64,000 bases of DNA from Streptococcus mitis (lineage in GTDB: Bacteria; Bacillota; Bacilli; Lactobacillales; Streptococcaceae). The stretch is taken from positions 825,001-889,000 of the forward strand of contig NZ_CP067992.1 of NCBI RefSeq assembly GCF_016658865.1. The letters are read 5' to 3'. The notes under the pieces are model-generated. The model had not been told where the DNA came from. It worked only from the letters and a program-made list of their open reading frames with translations, and searched no databases. Position numbers and translations under genes: made by a program. This document shows, one piece after another, positions 1 through 9,637 of this stretch (position 1 is the first letter of the stretch; each line of letters starts with the position of its first letter).

Positions 1-33
1 GCAGTGCTTAATTTGCAAAAGATTGGTTCATAA
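1..33 (+). CDS. possible 3' end of an upstream gene (partial)
   Basis: Frame 1 is open from the window edge and ends in TAA at 31-33, leaving ten residues (AVLNLQKIGS). A rho-independent terminator follows at 66-90, which fits a plus-strand gene ending here. The fragment is too short to identify, and it could be chance. Confidence 0.3.
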   Translation, partial: AVLNLQKIGS

Positions 34-65
34 TTTTAAAAATCAATTTTCATCTATCAAGAAAG

Positions 66-90
66 ACGAATCATGGGATTCGTTTTTTCT
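66..90 (+). terminator. rho-independent terminator upstream of hom
   Basis: Arms ACGAATC and GATTCGT enclose a four-base loop and are followed by a run of T. It separates the preceding gene from the hom transcript. Confidence 0.8.
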
Positions 91-140
91 TTTCTAGATT
101 GAAATAGTGAATTACTATAATAGGAATTTTCACAAAATTC

Positions 141-149
141 TGTTATAAT
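141..149 (+). promoter_or_regulatory. extended -10 promoter of hom-thrB
   Basis: TGT followed directly by TATAAT (144-149) is an extended -10 element. No good -35 lies 17 bases upstream, as is common for streptococcal extended -10 promoters. The hom ribosome binding site GAGGAG follows at about 169-174. Confidence 0.6.
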
Positions 150-180
150 AGCTATATTAGAAAATTTCGAGGAGACAAAC

Positions 181-1467
181 ATGACAGTTAAAATTGCTTT
201 ACTAGGATTTGGTACCGTTGCAAGTGGCGTGCCTTTCCTCCTAAAGGAAAATGGAGAAAAAATCAATCAATCAGCACATTCAGATATTGAAGTTTCTAAG
301 GTATTGGTCAAGGATGAAGATGAAAAGAATCGCTTGCTTGCAGCAGGGAATGACTTTAACTTTGTAACCAATGTGGATGATATTTTGTTAGATCAAGACA
401 TTACAATCGTAGTGGAATTGATGGGACGTATCGAACCAGCTAAAACCTTTATCACTCGTGCCTTGGAAGCTGGGAAACACGTTGTTACTGCTAATAAGGA
501 TCTTTTGGCTGTCCATGGCGCAGAGTTGTTAGAAATCGCTAAAGCTAACAAGGTAGCACTTTACTACGAAGCAGCAGTAGCTGGTGGGATTCCAATTCTT
601 CGTACTTTAGCAAATTCATTGGCTTCTGATAAAATCACGCGCGTACTTGGAGTAGTCAACGGAACTTCTAACTTCATGATGACCAAGATGGTGGAAGAAG
701 GATGGTCTTACGATGATGCTCTTGCGGAAGCTCAAAGACTTGGTTTTGCAGAAAGTGACCCGACAAATGACGTAGATGGGATTGATGCAGCTTACAAGAT
801 GGTGATTTTGAGCCAATTTGCCTTTGGTATGAAGGTTGCCTTTGACGATGTAGCCCACAAGGGAATCCGCAATATCACACCAGAAGACGTAGCTGTAGCT
901 CAAGAACTTGGCTATGTAGTGAAATTGGTTGGTTCTATTGAGGAAACTCCTTCAGGAATTGCTGCAGAAGTGACTCCAACCTTTCTTCCTAAAGCGCATC
1001 CACTTGCCAGTGTGAATGGCGTAATGAACGCTGTTTTTGTAGAATCTATCGGTATCGGCGAGTCTATGTACTATGGACCAGGTGCGGGTCAAAAACCAAC
1101 TGCAACAAGTGTTGTGGCGGATATTGTCCGTATCGTTCGTCGCTTGAATGATGGAACCATTGGCAAAGACTTCAACGAATATAGCCGTGACTTGGTCTTG
1201 GCAAATCCTGAGGATGTTAAAGCAAACTACTACTTCTCAATCTTGGCTCCAGACTCAAAAGGTCAGGTCTTGAAATTGGCTGAAATCTTCAACGCTCAAG
1301 ATATTTCCTTCAAGCAAATCCTCCAAGATGGAAAAGAAGGGGATAAGGCGCGTGTTGTGATTATCACTCATAAGATTAATAAAGCCCAACTTGAGAATGT
1401 TTCAGCTGAATTGAAGAAGGTTTCAGAATTCGACCTCTTGAATACCTTCAAGGTGCTAGGAGAATAA
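181..1467 (+). CDS. hom: homoserine dehydrogenase
   Basis: Reduces aspartate semialdehyde to homoserine with NAD(P)H in the cytoplasm, the branch-point step to threonine and methionine. The N-terminus carries a Rossmann GFGTVASG motif (about residues 9-16) for the nucleotide. The middle holds the catalytic domain, with the conserved GVVNGTSNF stretch. Residues about 350-428 look like an ACT regulatory domain, so threonine feedback is likely. At 428 aa it has the normal length for a Gram-positive homoserine dehydrogenase. GAGGAG lies about 7 bases before the ATG. The stop is one base from thrB, so the two genes form an operon. Confidence 0.96.
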   Translation: MTVKIALLGFGTVASGVPFLLKENGEKINQSAHSDIEVSKVLVKDEDEKNRLLAAGNDFNFVTNVDDILLDQDITIVVELMGRIEPAKTFITRALEAGKHVVTANKDLLAVHGAELLEIAKANKVALYYEAAVAGGIPILRTLANSLASDKITRVLGVVNGTSNFMMTKMVEEGWSYDDALAEAQRLGFAESDPTNDVDGIDAAYKMVILSQFAFGMKVAFDDVAHKGIRNITPEDVAVAQELGYVVKLVGSIEETPSGIAAEVTPTFLPKAHPLASVNGVMNAVFVESIGIGESMYYGPGAGQKPTATSVVADIVRIVRRLNDGTIGKDFNEYSRDLVLANPEDVKANYYFSILAPDSKGQVLKLAEIFNAQDISFKQILQDGKEGDKARVVIITHKINKAQLENVSAELKKVSEFDLLNTFKVLGE

Positions 1468-1468
1468 G

Positions 1469-2338
1469 ATGAAGATTATTGTACCTGCAACCAGTGCCAA
1501 TATCGGGCCAGGATTTGACTCGGTCGGTGTAGCTGTAACCAAGTATCTTCAAATTGAGGTCTGCGAAGAACGAGATGAGTGGTTGATTGAACACCAAATT
1601 GGCAAATGGATTCCTCATGATGAGCGTAATCTCTTGCTCAAAATCGCTTTGCAAATTGTACCAGACTTGCAACCAAGACGTTTGAAAATGACTAGTGATG
1701 TTCCTTTGGCGCGTGGTCTGGGTTCTTCAAGCTCGGTTATTGTTGCTGGGATTGAACTAGCCAACCAATTAGGAAAGCTCAACTTATCTGACCATGAAAA
1801 GTTGCAGTTGGCGACCAAGATTGAAGGGCATCCAGACAATGTGGCTCCAGCCATTTATGGTAATCTCGTTATTGCAAGCTCTGTTGATGGACAAGTTTCA
1901 GCTATCGTGGCTGACTTCCCAGAGTGTGATTTTCTAGCTTACATTCCTAACTATGAATTACGCACTCGCGACAGCCGTGGTGTCTTACCTAAGAAATTGT
2001 CCTATAAGGAAGCTGTTGCTGCTAGTTCTATCGCCAATGTGGCGGTTGCTGCCTTGTTGGCAGGAGACATGGTGACAGCTGGGCAAGCAATCGAGGGAGA
2101 CCTCTTCCACGAACGTTACCGTCAGGACTTGGTGAGAGAATTTGCGACGATTAAGCAAGTAGCCAAAGAAAATGGTGCCTATGCAACCTATCTTTCGGGT
2201 GCCGGGCCGACAGTTATGGTCTTGGCTTCTCATGACAAGATGTCGGCGATTAAGGCAGAATTGGAAAAGCAACCCTTCAAAGGCAAACTACATGATTTGA
2301 AAGTTGATACCCAAGGTGTCCGTGTAGAAGCAAAATAA
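1469..2338 (+). CDS. thrB: homoserine kinase
   Basis: Phosphorylates homoserine to O-phosphohomoserine for threonine synthesis. It is a GHMP-family kinase: an N-terminal substrate segment ([15 protein letters not shown], residues 6-20), the glycine/serine-rich phosphate loop [11 protein letters not shown] (79-89), and a C-terminal LSGAGPT motif. At 289 aa it is typical. It starts one base after the hom stop and is presumably translationally coupled to it. No other threonine gene (thrC) is adjacent. Confidence 0.96.
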   Translation: MKIIVPATSANIGPGFDSVGVAVTKYLQIEVCEERDEWLIEHQIGKWIPHDERNLLLKIALQIVPDLQPRRLKMTSDVPLARGLGSSSSVIVAGIELANQLGKLNLSDHEKLQLATKIEGHPDNVAPAIYGNLVIASSVDGQVSAIVADFPECDFLAYIPNYELRTRDSRGVLPKKLSYKEAVAASSIANVAVAALLAGDMVTAGQAIEGDLFHERYRQDLVREFATIKQVAKENGAYATYLSGAGPTVMVLASHDKMSAIKAELEKQPFKGKLHDLKVDTQGVRVEAK

Positions 2339-2351
2339 AGAATAGAAGATA

Positions 2352-2398
2352 GGATGGGGAAACTCTTGACCAGAGGGCTTCCTATCCTTTTTTTGAAA
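2352..2398 (+). terminator. probable terminator after thrB
   Basis: An imperfect stem pairs the AGGATGGGGAA region with TTCCTATCCT and is followed by seven T. The long loop and mismatches make it weaker than the other terminators here. Confidence 0.5.
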
Positions 2399-2436
2399 AG
2401 AATTCGAGTTAAAGACTTGATAAAGGAGAAATAAAG

Positions 2437-3375
2437 ATGGCAGAAATTTATCTAGCAGGTGGTTGTTTTTGGGGCCTAGAGGAGTATTTTTCACGAATTT
2501 CTGGAGTGTTAGCAACTAGTGTTGGCTACGCTAATGGGCAAGTTGAAACAACCAATTATCAACTAATCAAGGAAACAGACCATGCAGAGACGGTTCAAGT
2601 GATTTATGATGAGAAGACAGTATCACTCAGAGAGATTTTACTTTATTATTTCCGTGTCATTGATCCATTGTCTACTAACCAGCAAGGGAATGACCGTGGT
2701 CGCCAATATCGGACAGGGATTTATTATCAAGATGAAGCAGACCTACCAGCTATCTACACGGTGGTGCAGGAGCAGGAGCGTATGCTGGGTCGAAAGATTG
2801 CAGTAGAAGTGGAGAAACTTCGCCACTACATTTTAGCTGAAGACTACCACCAAGACTATCTCAAGAAAAATCCTTCCGGTTACTGTCATATCGATGTGAC
2901 CGATGCTGAGAAGCCATTGATTGACGCCTCAAATTATGAAAAGCCTAGTCAAGAAGTGTTGAAAGAAAGTTTGTCAGCTGAGTCTTACCGTGTCACCCAA
3001 GAAGCTGCTACAGAGGCTCCATTTAGTAATGCCTATGACCAAACCTTTGAAGAGGGCATTTATGTAGATATTACGACAGGTGAGCCACTCTTTTTTGCCA
3101 AGGATAAGTTTGCCTCAGGTTGTGGTTGGCCAAGTTTTAGCAGTCCGATTTCCAAAGAGTTGATTCACTACTATAAAGACCTGAGCCATGGAATGGAGCG
3201 AATCGAAGTTCGTTCTCGGTCAGGAAATGCTCACTTGGGTCATGTGTTCACAGATGGACCGCGGGAGTTAGGTGGCCTCCGTTACTGTATCAATTCTGCT
3301 TCCTTACGCTTTGTGGCCAAGGATGAGATGGACGAAGCAGGATATGGCTATCTATTGCCATACTTAAACAAATAA
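2437..3375 (+). CDS. msrAB: bifunctional peptide methionine sulfoxide reductase MsrA/MsrB
   Basis: Repairs oxidised methionine in proteins: MsrA reduces the S epimer and MsrB the R epimer. The MsrA domain (residues 1 to about 155) has the catalytic GCFWG motif with Cys10 and a GYCHIDV segment at its end. The MsrB domain (about 180-312) has the SGCGWPSF and [11 protein letters not shown] motifs, the second holding the probable catalytic Cys284. The fused A-B order at 312 aa is the usual streptococcal form. No signal peptide is visible, so a cytoplasmic location is inferred. RBS AAAGGAG precedes the ATG. It has its own position after thrB and a hairpin follows the stop. Confidence 0.95.
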   Translation: MAEIYLAGGCFWGLEEYFSRISGVLATSVGYANGQVETTNYQLIKETDHAETVQVIYDEKTVSLREILLYYFRVIDPLSTNQQGNDRGRQYRTGIYYQDEADLPAIYTVVQEQERMLGRKIAVEVEKLRHYILAEDYHQDYLKKNPSGYCHIDVTDAEKPLIDASNYEKPSQEVLKESLSAESYRVTQEAATEAPFSNAYDQTFEEGIYVDITTGEPLFFAKDKFASGCGWPSFSSPISKELIHYYKDLSHGMERIEVRSRSGNAHLGHVFTDGPRELGGLRYCINSASLRFVAKDEMDEAGYGYLLPYLNK

Positions 3376-3380
3376 AATTG

Positions 3381-3408
3381 AGAGGGTGGGGGCTTCCCAC
3401 TTTCTTCA
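3381..3408 (+). terminator. possible terminator after msrAB
   Basis: A GTGGG/CCCAC hairpin starts just after the stop and is followed by a T-rich but interrupted tract. It may only attenuate, because the ABC transporter begins 23 bases further on. Confidence 0.45.
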
Positions 3409-3430
3409 TTTTAGAAAATAGAAGGGATTT

Positions 3431-5155
3431 ATGAAACACTTACTATCTTACTTTAAACCCTACATTAAGGAATCGATTTTAGCACCCTTGTTCAAGCTAT
3501 TAGAAGCTGTGTTTGAGCTTCTTGTTCCCATGGTGATTGCAGGGATTGTTGACCAATCCTTGCCCCAGAGAGATCAAGGACACCTCTGGATGCAGATTGG
3601 CCTGCTCCTTATCTTTGCCGTGATTGGCGTTTTAGTGGCCTTGGTAGCCCAGTTTTACTCAGCTAAGGCTGCGGTTGGTTTTGCCAAAGAACTGACAGAC
3701 GACCTTTATCGTCATATTCTTTCCTTACCCAAGAACAGCAGAGACCGTCTGACAACTTCAAGCTTAGTGACTCGCTTGACTTCGGACACCTATCAGATTC
3801 AGACTGGTATCAATCAATTCCTGCGTCTCTTTTTGCGAGCGCCTATTATTGTTTTTGGGGCAATTTTTATGGCCTATCGCATCTCGTCTGAGCTGACTTT
3901 CTGGTTCTTGGTTATGGTTGTCATTCTGACCATTGTTATTGTAGGCCTATCTCGATTGGTCAATCCTCTCTACAGTAGTCTGAGAAAGAAAACGGACCAA
4001 CTAGTTCAGGAAACACGTCAGCAATTACAAGGGATGCGGGTCATTCGTGCTTTTGGACAAGAAAAACGAGAGTTACAGATTTTTCAAACCCTTAACCAAG
4101 TCTATGCGAGACTGCAAGAAAAGACGGGTTTCTGGTCTAGTTTATTAACCCCTCTGACTTATCTGATTGTTAATGGAACTCTCCTCGTCATCATCTGGCA
4201 GGGCTATATTTCTATTCAAGGAAGTTTACTCAGTCAAGGTGCCCTGATTGCCCTTATCAACTACCTCTTGCAGATTTTAGTGGAATTGGTCAAGCTCGCC
4301 ATGCTGATAAATTCCCTCAACCAGTCCTATATTTCAGCCAAGCGAATCGAGGAAGTCTTTGCAGAATCTCCAGAGGATATCCATTCAGAGTTAGAACAAA
4401 AGCAAGCTACCAGCGAGGAGGTTTTACAAGTCCAAGAACTGATCTTTACCTATCCAGATGCGGCCCAGCCTTCTCTGAGAGGCATTTCTTTTGATATGAA
4501 GCAAGGGCAAATCCTTGGTATCATTGGGGGGACGGGTTCTGGTAAATCAAGCTTGGTGCAAGTCTTACTTGGACTTTACCCAGCAGACAAGGGGAGCATT
4601 GACCTTTATAGAAATGGACGTAGTCCTCTTAATCTTGAGCAGTGGCGGTCTTGGATTTCCTATGTGCCCCAAAAGGTCGAACTTTTTAAAGGAACCATTC
4701 GTTCCAACCTGACTCTAGGTTTCAATCAAGAAGTAACGGATCAAGAACTTTGGCAGGCCTTGGAAATCGGGCAAGCCAAGGATTTTGTCAGTGAAAAGGA
4801 AGGACTCTTGGATGCCATAGTTGAGGCAGGAGGACGAAATTTCTCGGGCGGTCAAAAACAAAGACTGTCGATCGCTCGAGCAGTCTTGCGCCAAGCTCCA
4901 TTTCTCATCCTAGATGATGCGACTTCGGCCCTCGACACCATTACCGAGTCTAGGCTCTTGAAAGCTATTCGAGAAAATTTGCCAAATACAAGCTTAATTT
5001 TGATTTCTCAACGGACTTCGACACTACAGATGGCTGACCAGATTCTCCTCTTGGAAAAAGGGGAGCTCCTAGCTATCGGCAAGCACGAGGACTTGATGAA
5101 ATCCAGTCAAGTTTATCGCGAAATCAATGCATCCCAACATGGTAAGGAGGACTAG
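3431..5155 (+). CDS. ABC exporter half-transporter, subunit 1 (degenerate-site type)
   Basis: A type I ABC exporter subunit: about six membrane helices in residues 1-300, then a nucleotide-binding domain. Walker A GGTGSGKSS is near residue 365, signature FSGGQ near 470, and Walker B LILDDATSALD near 490. The residue after the Walker B Asp, normally the catalytic Glu, is Asp. This is the hallmark of the degenerate ATP site in heterodimeric exporters of the BmrCD/PatAB kind. The partner follows one base after the stop. The substrate cannot be read from the sequence; drugs, lipids or peptides are all possible. RBS AGAAGGGA precedes the ATG. Confidence 0.9.
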   Translation: MKHLLSYFKPYIKESILAPLFKLLEAVFELLVPMVIAGIVDQSLPQRDQGHLWMQIGLLLIFAVIGVLVALVAQFYSAKAAVGFAKELTDDLYRHILSLPKNSRDRLTTSSLVTRLTSDTYQIQTGINQFLRLFLRAPIIVFGAIFMAYRISSELTFWFLVMVVILTIVIVGLSRLVNPLYSSLRKKTDQLVQETRQQLQGMRVIRAFGQEKRELQIFQTLNQVYARLQEKTGFWSSLLTPLTYLIVNGTLLVIIWQGYISIQGSLLSQGALIALINYLLQILVELVKLAMLINSLNQSYISAKRIEEVFAESPEDIHSELEQKQATSEEVLQVQELIFTYPDAAQPSLRGISFDMKQGQILGIIGGTGSGKSSLVQVLLGLYPADKGSIDLYRNGRSPLNLEQWRSWISYVPQKVELFKGTIRSNLTLGFNQEVTDQELWQALEIGQAKDFVSEKEGLLDAIVEAGGRNFSGGQKQRLSIARAVLRQAPFLILDDATSALDTITESRLLKAIRENLPNTSLILISQRTSTLQMADQILLLEKGELLAIGKHEDLMKSSQVYREINASQHGKED

Positions 5156-5156
5156 T

Positions 5157-6905
5157 ATGAGACAACAAACTGCAAACCAGACGCTCAAACGTTTGGCAAA
5201 AGATTTAGCAAGCCATCCCTTCCTCCTTTTCCTAGTCTTTCTAGGAACTATTGCCCAGGTTGGCTTATCAATTTATCTTCCTATCTTGATTGGGCAGGTC
5301 ATTGACCAAGTCCTGGTGGCTGGTTCTTCACCAGTTTTTTGGCAGATTTTTCTCCAAATGATCTTGGTGGTCATAGGAAATACCCTTGTACAGTGGGTCA
5401 ATCCTCTTCTCTATAATCGCCTAATCTTCTCTTATACCAGAGACTTGCGAGAGCAAATCATCCATAAGCTCCATCGGTTACCAATTGCTTTTGTGGATCG
5501 ACAAGGAAGTGGAGAGATGGTCAGTCGTGTGACCACAGACATCGAACAGTTGGCAGCTGGCTTGACTATGATTTTTAACCAATTTTTCATTGGTGTCTTG
5601 ATGATTTTAGTCAGCATTCTAGCCATGCTCCAAATTCATCTCCTCATGACCCTCTTGGTCTTGCTGTTGACGCCACTATCCATGGTAATTTCACACTTTA
5701 TTGCCAAGAGATCCTATCATCTCTTCCAAAAGCAAACGGAGACAAGAGGGATTCAGACCCAGTTGATTGAAGAATCGCTTAGCCAACAGACCATTATCCA
5801 GTCCTTCAATGCTCAGGAAGAGTTTATCCAAAGATTGCATGAGGCTAATGATAACTACGCAGACTATTCTCAGTCAGCCATCTTTTATTCTTCAACGGTC
5901 AATCCTTCGACTCGATTTGTAAATTCGCTCATTTATGCCCTTCTAGCTGGAGTAGGAGCTTATCGTATCATGATGGGATCCACACTGACCATTGGGCGTT
6001 TAGTGACTTTTTTGAACTATGTCCAACAGTACACCAAGCCCTTTAACGATATTTCTTCAGTTCTAGCCGAATTGCAAAGTGCTCTCGCTTGTGCAGAACG
6101 TGTCTATGCTGTCTTAGAGAGTCCTGAGGTGGCTGAAACAGGTAAGGAAGTCATGACCAGTGACCAAGTCAAGGGGGCTATTTCCTTTAAACATGTTTCT
6201 TTTGGCTATCATCCTGAGAAGGTCTTGATTAAGGACTTGTCTATCGATATCCCAGCTGGTAGCAAGGTAGCCATCGTTGGTCCGACAGGTGCCGGAAAAT
6301 CAACTCTTATCAATCTCCTCATGCGTTTTTATCCTATTAACTCGGGAGATATATTGTTAGATGGTCATTCCATTTACAACTATACCCGAGCGTCATTGAG
6401 ACAGCAGTTTGGGATGGTGCTCCAAGAAACCTGGCTCAAGCAAGGAACTATTCATGACAATATTGCCTTTGGAAATCCTGAAGCCAGTCGGGAGCAGGTG
6501 ATTGCTGCTGCCAAAGCAGCCAATGCAGATTTTTTCATCCAACAGTTGCCGCAGGGATACGATACTAAGTTGGAAAATGCAGGAGAATCTCTCTCTGTCG
6601 GCCAAGCCCAACTCTTGACTATCGCCCGAGTCTTTCTAGCTATCCCTAAGATTCTTATCTTAGACGAGGCGACTTCCTCCATCGATACACGGACAGAAGT
6701 ACTGGTTCAGGATGCCTTTACCAAACTCATGAAGGGGCGCACAAGTTTTATCATTGCCCACCGCTTGTCAACCATTCAGGATGCGGATTTGATTCTTGTC
6801 TTGGTAGATGGTGATATTGTTGAGCATGGTAACCATCATGACCTCATGGCTAGAAAGGGCAAGTATTACCAAATGCAAAAAGCTTCAGATTTTAGCTCTG
6901 AATAA
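5157..6905 (+). CDS. ABC exporter half-transporter, subunit 2
   Basis: Partner of the preceding gene. The start at 5157 is chosen because TAAGGAGG lies just upstream; an upstream in-frame ATG at 5127 lies inside the previous gene and lacks such a site. The 582-aa protein has an N-terminal six-helix membrane domain and an NBD with Walker A GPTGAGKST near residue 375 and a canonical LILDEATSSID Walker B near 500. Its signature is LSVGQ rather than LSGGQ. Together with the Asp in the partner, this gives one consensus and one degenerate ATP site, consistent with an obligate heterodimer. The substrate is unknown. Confidence 0.9.
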   Translation: MRQQTANQTLKRLAKDLASHPFLLFLVFLGTIAQVGLSIYLPILIGQVIDQVLVAGSSPVFWQIFLQMILVVIGNTLVQWVNPLLYNRLIFSYTRDLREQIIHKLHRLPIAFVDRQGSGEMVSRVTTDIEQLAAGLTMIFNQFFIGVLMILVSILAMLQIHLLMTLLVLLLTPLSMVISHFIAKRSYHLFQKQTETRGIQTQLIEESLSQQTIIQSFNAQEEFIQRLHEANDNYADYSQSAIFYSSTVNPSTRFVNSLIYALLAGVGAYRIMMGSTLTIGRLVTFLNYVQQYTKPFNDISSVLAELQSALACAERVYAVLESPEVAETGKEVMTSDQVKGAISFKHVSFGYHPEKVLIKDLSIDIPAGSKVAIVGPTGAGKSTLINLLMRFYPINSGDILLDGHSIYNYTRASLRQQFGMVLQETWLKQGTIHDNIAFGNPEASREQVIAAAKAANADFFIQQLPQGYDTKLENAGESLSVGQAQLLTIARVFLAIPKILILDEATSSIDTRTEVLVQDAFTKLMKGRTSFIIAHRLSTIQDADLILVLVDGDIVEHGNHHDLMARKGKYYQMQKASDFSSE

Positions 6906-6933
6906 TCCTTTCTATTTTGAAATCTTATGGACA

Positions 6934-6962
6934 AAAAAAGTTGCCTTCGGGTGACTTTTTTG
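6934..6962 (+). terminator. terminator after the ABC exporter operon
   Basis: An A-rich arm ending in AGTTGCC pairs with GGTGACTTTTTT around a TTCG loop. The T-tract is immediate. It overlaps the -35 of the next promoter. Confidence 0.75.
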
Positions 6963-6969
6963 TTACAAT
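6941..6969 (+). promoter_or_regulatory. promoter of the amidohydrolase gene
   Basis: TTGCCT (6941-6946), 17 bases, then TACAAT (6964-6969). The -35 sits inside the terminator hairpin of the upstream operon. Confidence 0.5.
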
Positions 6970-7005
6970 AGCTAGAAAAAATCAGGGTCTTAGAAGGAGA
7001 AAACA

Positions 7006-8265
7006 ATGAAAGTCTATCAGCATGTAAATATTGTGACTTGTGACCAAGATTTCCATATTTATTTGGATGGTATCTTAGCCGTTAAGGACTCTCAAATCGT
7101 CTATGTCGGCCAAGAGGAGTCAGAGATTTTAGAGCAAGCTGAGCAGATTATAGACTATCAGGGAGCCTGGATCATGCCTGGATTGGTCAATTGCCATACC
7201 CACTCTGCTATGACAGGATTGAGAGGAATCCGAGATGATAGTAATCTCCATGAATGGCTCAATGACTATATCTGGCCTGCAGAAGCAGGATTTACTCCCG
7301 ACATAACTACCAAGGCGGTTAAAGAAGCTCTGATAGAGATGCTCCAGTCAGGAACAACAACTTTTAATGATATGTATAATCCCAATGGTGTGGATATTGA
7401 ACGGATTTATCAGGCAGTGAAAGGTTCCAAGATGCGTTGTTATTTCTCACCGACCCTTTTTTCTTCAGAGGCAGAGACAACTGCTGAGACTATAAGCAGA
7501 ACTCGAGCAATCATTGAGGAAATTATTGGCTATAAAAATCCAAATTTCAAGGTTATGGTAGCCCCACATTCTCCCTACAGCTGTAGTAGAGACTTGCTGG
7601 CAGAAAGCTTAGATATGGCAAAAGAGCTGAATATTCCTATCCATATCCATGTTGCGGAGACCAAGGAGGAGTCAGGAATTATCCTGAAACGATACGGCAA
7701 ACGTCCTCTAGCCTTTTTAGAAGAACTGGGTTACTTAGATCATCCATCTGTCTTTGCTCACGGGGTCGAATTAAACGAGAGAGAAATTGAACGTTTGGCA
7801 ACTTCTCAAGTGGCTATCGCTCACAATCCTATCAGTAACCTCAAATTGGCATCAGGGATTGCTCCTATCATTCAACTGCAAAAAGCAGGAGTGGCAGTAG
7901 GAATTGCGACTGACTCGGTTGCTTCCAATAACAATCTAGATATGTTTGAGGAAGGGCGGACCGCCACTCTCCTACAGAAAATGAAGAGTGGGGATGCCAG
8001 CCAATTCCCGATCGAAACAGCCCTCAAGGCACTAACAATCGAAGGGGCTAAGGTCCTAGGAATGGAAAATCAGATAGGAAGTCTGGAAGTAGGTAAACAG
8101 GCAGATTTTCTCGTTATTCAACCACAAGGGAAAATTCATCTCCAACCTCAGGAAAATATGCTTTCTCATCTCGTCTATGCTGTTAAATCCAGTGATGTTG
8201 ATGATGTTTATATCGCTGGAGAACAGGTTGTTAAGCAAGGTCAAGTTCTGACAGTAGAACTTTAG
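7006..8265 (+). CDS. mtaD: amidohydrolase, MtaD-like (5-methylthioadenosine/S-adenosylhomocysteine deaminase family)
   Basis: A metal-dependent amidohydrolase of the cytosine deaminase/TrzA-like group. It shows the PGLVNCHTHSAM metal motif near residue 60, HIHVAET near residue 215, an FAHGVEL segment, and an ATDSVASNNNLDMF stretch near residue 303 that carries the last metal-binding Asp. At 419 aa it matches proteins annotated as MTA/SAH deaminases, which release ammonia from adenosine-type substrates. The exact substrate is not provable from sequence; guanine-like or other deaminated nucleosides are possible. RBS AGAAGGAG precedes the ATG. It is monocistronic between a terminator and the L10 leader. 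Confidence 0.8.
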   Translation: MKVYQHVNIVTCDQDFHIYLDGILAVKDSQIVYVGQEESEILEQAEQIIDYQGAWIMPGLVNCHTHSAMTGLRGIRDDSNLHEWLNDYIWPAEAGFTPDITTKAVKEALIEMLQSGTTTFNDMYNPNGVDIERIYQAVKGSKMRCYFSPTLFSSEAETTAETISRTRAIIEEIIGYKNPNFKVMVAPHSPYSCSRDLLAESLDMAKELNIPIHIHVAETKEESGIILKRYGKRPLAFLEELGYLDHPSVFAHGVELNEREIERLATSQVAIAHNPISNLKLASGIAPIIQLQKAGVAVGIATDSVASNNNLDMFEEGRTATLLQKMKSGDASQFPIETALKALTIEGAKVLGMENQIGSLEVGKQADFLVIQPQGKIHLQPQENMLSHLVYAVKSSDVDDVYIAGEQVVKQGQVLTVEL

Positions 8266-8308
8266 AAGAAAAATCACGAAAAAATTTTAAAAAAAGTTTG
8301 CAAAAATC

Positions 8309-8337
8309 TTGCATTCTTTTTTTGACTATGCTATACT
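8309..8337 (+). promoter_or_regulatory. promoter of rplJ-rplL
   Basis: TTGCAT (8309-8314), 17 bases, then TATACT (8332-8337), preceded by TGC (extended -10). It drives a leader of about 170 bases before rplJ. Confidence 0.75.
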
Positions 8338-8349
8338 TATATACGGTTT

Positions 8350-8500
8350 GAAAAAACTGCCTAAGACAGTAGGGGAGCTCGACTCATAAATATCCTACCG
8401 AGGACAAAACGTATCATGTAAAAAGAAGCGTATTGTACTTTCGTGTCTAGGTTTGGGCGCGTTTTTCTTTTGGAAAAATTCCCCAAGCAAAATAATAACG
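8350..8500 (+). promoter_or_regulatory. L10 ribosomal protein leader (autoregulatory RNA)
   Basis: The leader contains the ACTGCCTAAGACAGTAGG stem and the CCTACCGAGGAC segment that characterise Gram-positive L10 leaders. A further structured stretch ends in a GC/T-rich GCGCGTTTTTCTTTT, compatible with an attenuator. In this family L10, or L10(L12)4, binds its own mRNA leader and represses the operon. The boundaries are approximate. Confidence 0.8.
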
Positions 8501-8515
8501 GAGGTGAACACACTA

Positions 8516-9016
8516 ATGAGTGAAGCAATTATTGCTAAAAAAGCGGAACTAGTTGACGTAGTAGCTGAAAAAATGAAAGCTGCTGCATCTATCGTCGTTG
8601 TAGACGCTCGTGGTTTGACAGTTGAGCAAGATACAGTTCTTCGTCGTGAGCTTCGTGGAAGCGAAGTTGAGTATAAAGTTATTAAAAACTCAATCTTGCG
8701 TCGTGCAGCTGAAAAAGCTGGTCTTGAAGATCTTGCATCTGTATTTGTTGGACCATCTGCAGTAGCATTTTCTAACGAAGATGTTATCGCACCAGCGAAA
8801 ATCTTGAACGACTTTTCTAAAAACGCTGAAGCACTTGAAATCAAAGGTGGTGCAATCGAAGGCGCTGTCGCATCTAAAGAAGAGATTCTTGCTCTTGCAA
8901 CTCTTCCAAACCGCGAAGGACTTCTTTCTATGCTCCTTTCTGTACTTCAAGCGCCAGTGCGCAACGTTGCTCTTGCAGTCAAAGCGGTTGCAGACAACAA
9001 AGAAGACGCAGCTTAA
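8516..9016 (+). CDS. rplJ: 50S ribosomal protein L10
   Basis: Forms the base of the L7/L12 stalk on the large subunit and binds 23S rRNA. The start at 8516 ([13 protein letters not shown]) follows GGAGGTGA by about 8 bases and gives 166 aa, the usual streptococcal length. The longer in-frame extension from 8453 runs into the leader RNA and is not used here. The C-terminal helix (about 130-166) is the expected L7/L12 docking region. It is first in the rplJ-rplL operon, under the L10 leader. Confidence 0.97.
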   Translation: MSEAIIAKKAELVDVVAEKMKAAASIVVVDARGLTVEQDTVLRRELRGSEVEYKVIKNSILRRAAEKAGLEDLASVFVGPSAVAFSNEDVIAPAKILNDFSKNAEALEIKGGAIEGAVASKEEILALATLPNREGLLSMLLSVLQAPVRNVALAVKAVADNKEDAA

Positions 9017-9022
9017 TCTTAA

Positions 9023-9037
9023 GCTACGCAGCGTAGC
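9023..9037. other. intercistronic palindrome between rplJ and rplL
   Basis: GCTACGC-A-GCGTAGC is a perfect inverted repeat seven bases after the rplJ stop, followed by a partial third copy (GCTACG). There is no T-tract, so it is more likely an mRNA processing or stability hairpin than a terminator. It could help set the higher L7/L12 output relative to L10. Confidence 0.55.
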
Positions 9038-9088
9038 CTAGCTACGAAAACCTATTATAAATTTAAAACATATTTGGAGGAAATAACA

Positions 9089-9457
9089 ATGGCATTGAAC
9101 ATTGAAAACATTATTGCTGAAATTAAAGAAGCTTCAATCCTTGAATTGAACGACCTTGTAAAAGCTATCGAAGAAGAATTTGGTGTAACTGCAGCTGCTC
9201 CTGTAGCTGTTGCTGCAGCTGGTGCTGCTGACGCTGGTGCTGCTAAAGATTCATTCGACGTTGAATTGACATCTGCAGGCGACAAAAAAGTTGGCGTTAT
9301 CAAAGTTGTACGTGAAATCACAGGTCTTGGTCTTAAAGAAGCTAAAGAACTTGTTGACGGTGCACCAGCACTTGTTAAAGAAGGCGTTGCAACTGCAGAA
9401 GCTGAAGAAATCAAAGCTAAATTGGAAGAAGCTGGAGCTTCAGTTACTCTTAAATAA
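9089..9457 (+). CDS. rplL: 50S ribosomal protein L7/L12
   Basis: Multicopy stalk protein that recruits translational GTPases. It has an N-terminal dimerisation helix (1-30), an Ala/Gly-rich hinge (about 37-52) and the conserved C-terminal domain with [15 protein letters not shown]. The start at 9089 follows TTGGAGGAAATAAC, giving 122 aa, the normal size; an in-frame ATG at 9074 lies before that ribosome binding site. Its high use of optimal codons matches a very highly expressed gene. Confidence 0.98.
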   Translation: MALNIENIIAEIKEASILELNDLVKAIEEEFGVTAAAPVAVAAAGAADAGAAKDSFDVELTSAGDKKVGVIKVVREITGLGLKEAKELVDGAPALVKEGVATAEAEEIKAKLEEAGASVTLK

Positions 9458-9553
9458 TAGAGTATCGCAATTTGATTGCGGAAGCCCAATTTAATGGTCT
9501 TTCTGATATCATAAAGCGATTTTAAAAAATGGAGAACTAAACTGTTCCCCACT

Positions 9554-9588
9554 AAAACCCCACTAGGAATTTTCTTGGTGGGGTTTTT
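9554..9588 (+). terminator. terminator of the rplJL operon, left border of the accessory island
   Basis: CCCCAC and GTGGGG arms flank a 14-base loop and are followed by TTTTT. Base composition drops sharply just after this point. Confidence 0.85.
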
Positions 9589-9599
9589 AATAATTAAAG

Positions 9600-9608
9600 T
9601 GGTATAAT
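9600..9608 (+). promoter_or_regulatory. extended -10 promoter of the first island gene
   Basis: TGG followed by TATAAT (9603-9608), 30 bases before the ATG at 9638. AAAGG is present at about 9624-9628. Confidence 0.55.
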
Positions 9609-9637
9609 GAATATATAGAAAGACAAAGGTATAAATT

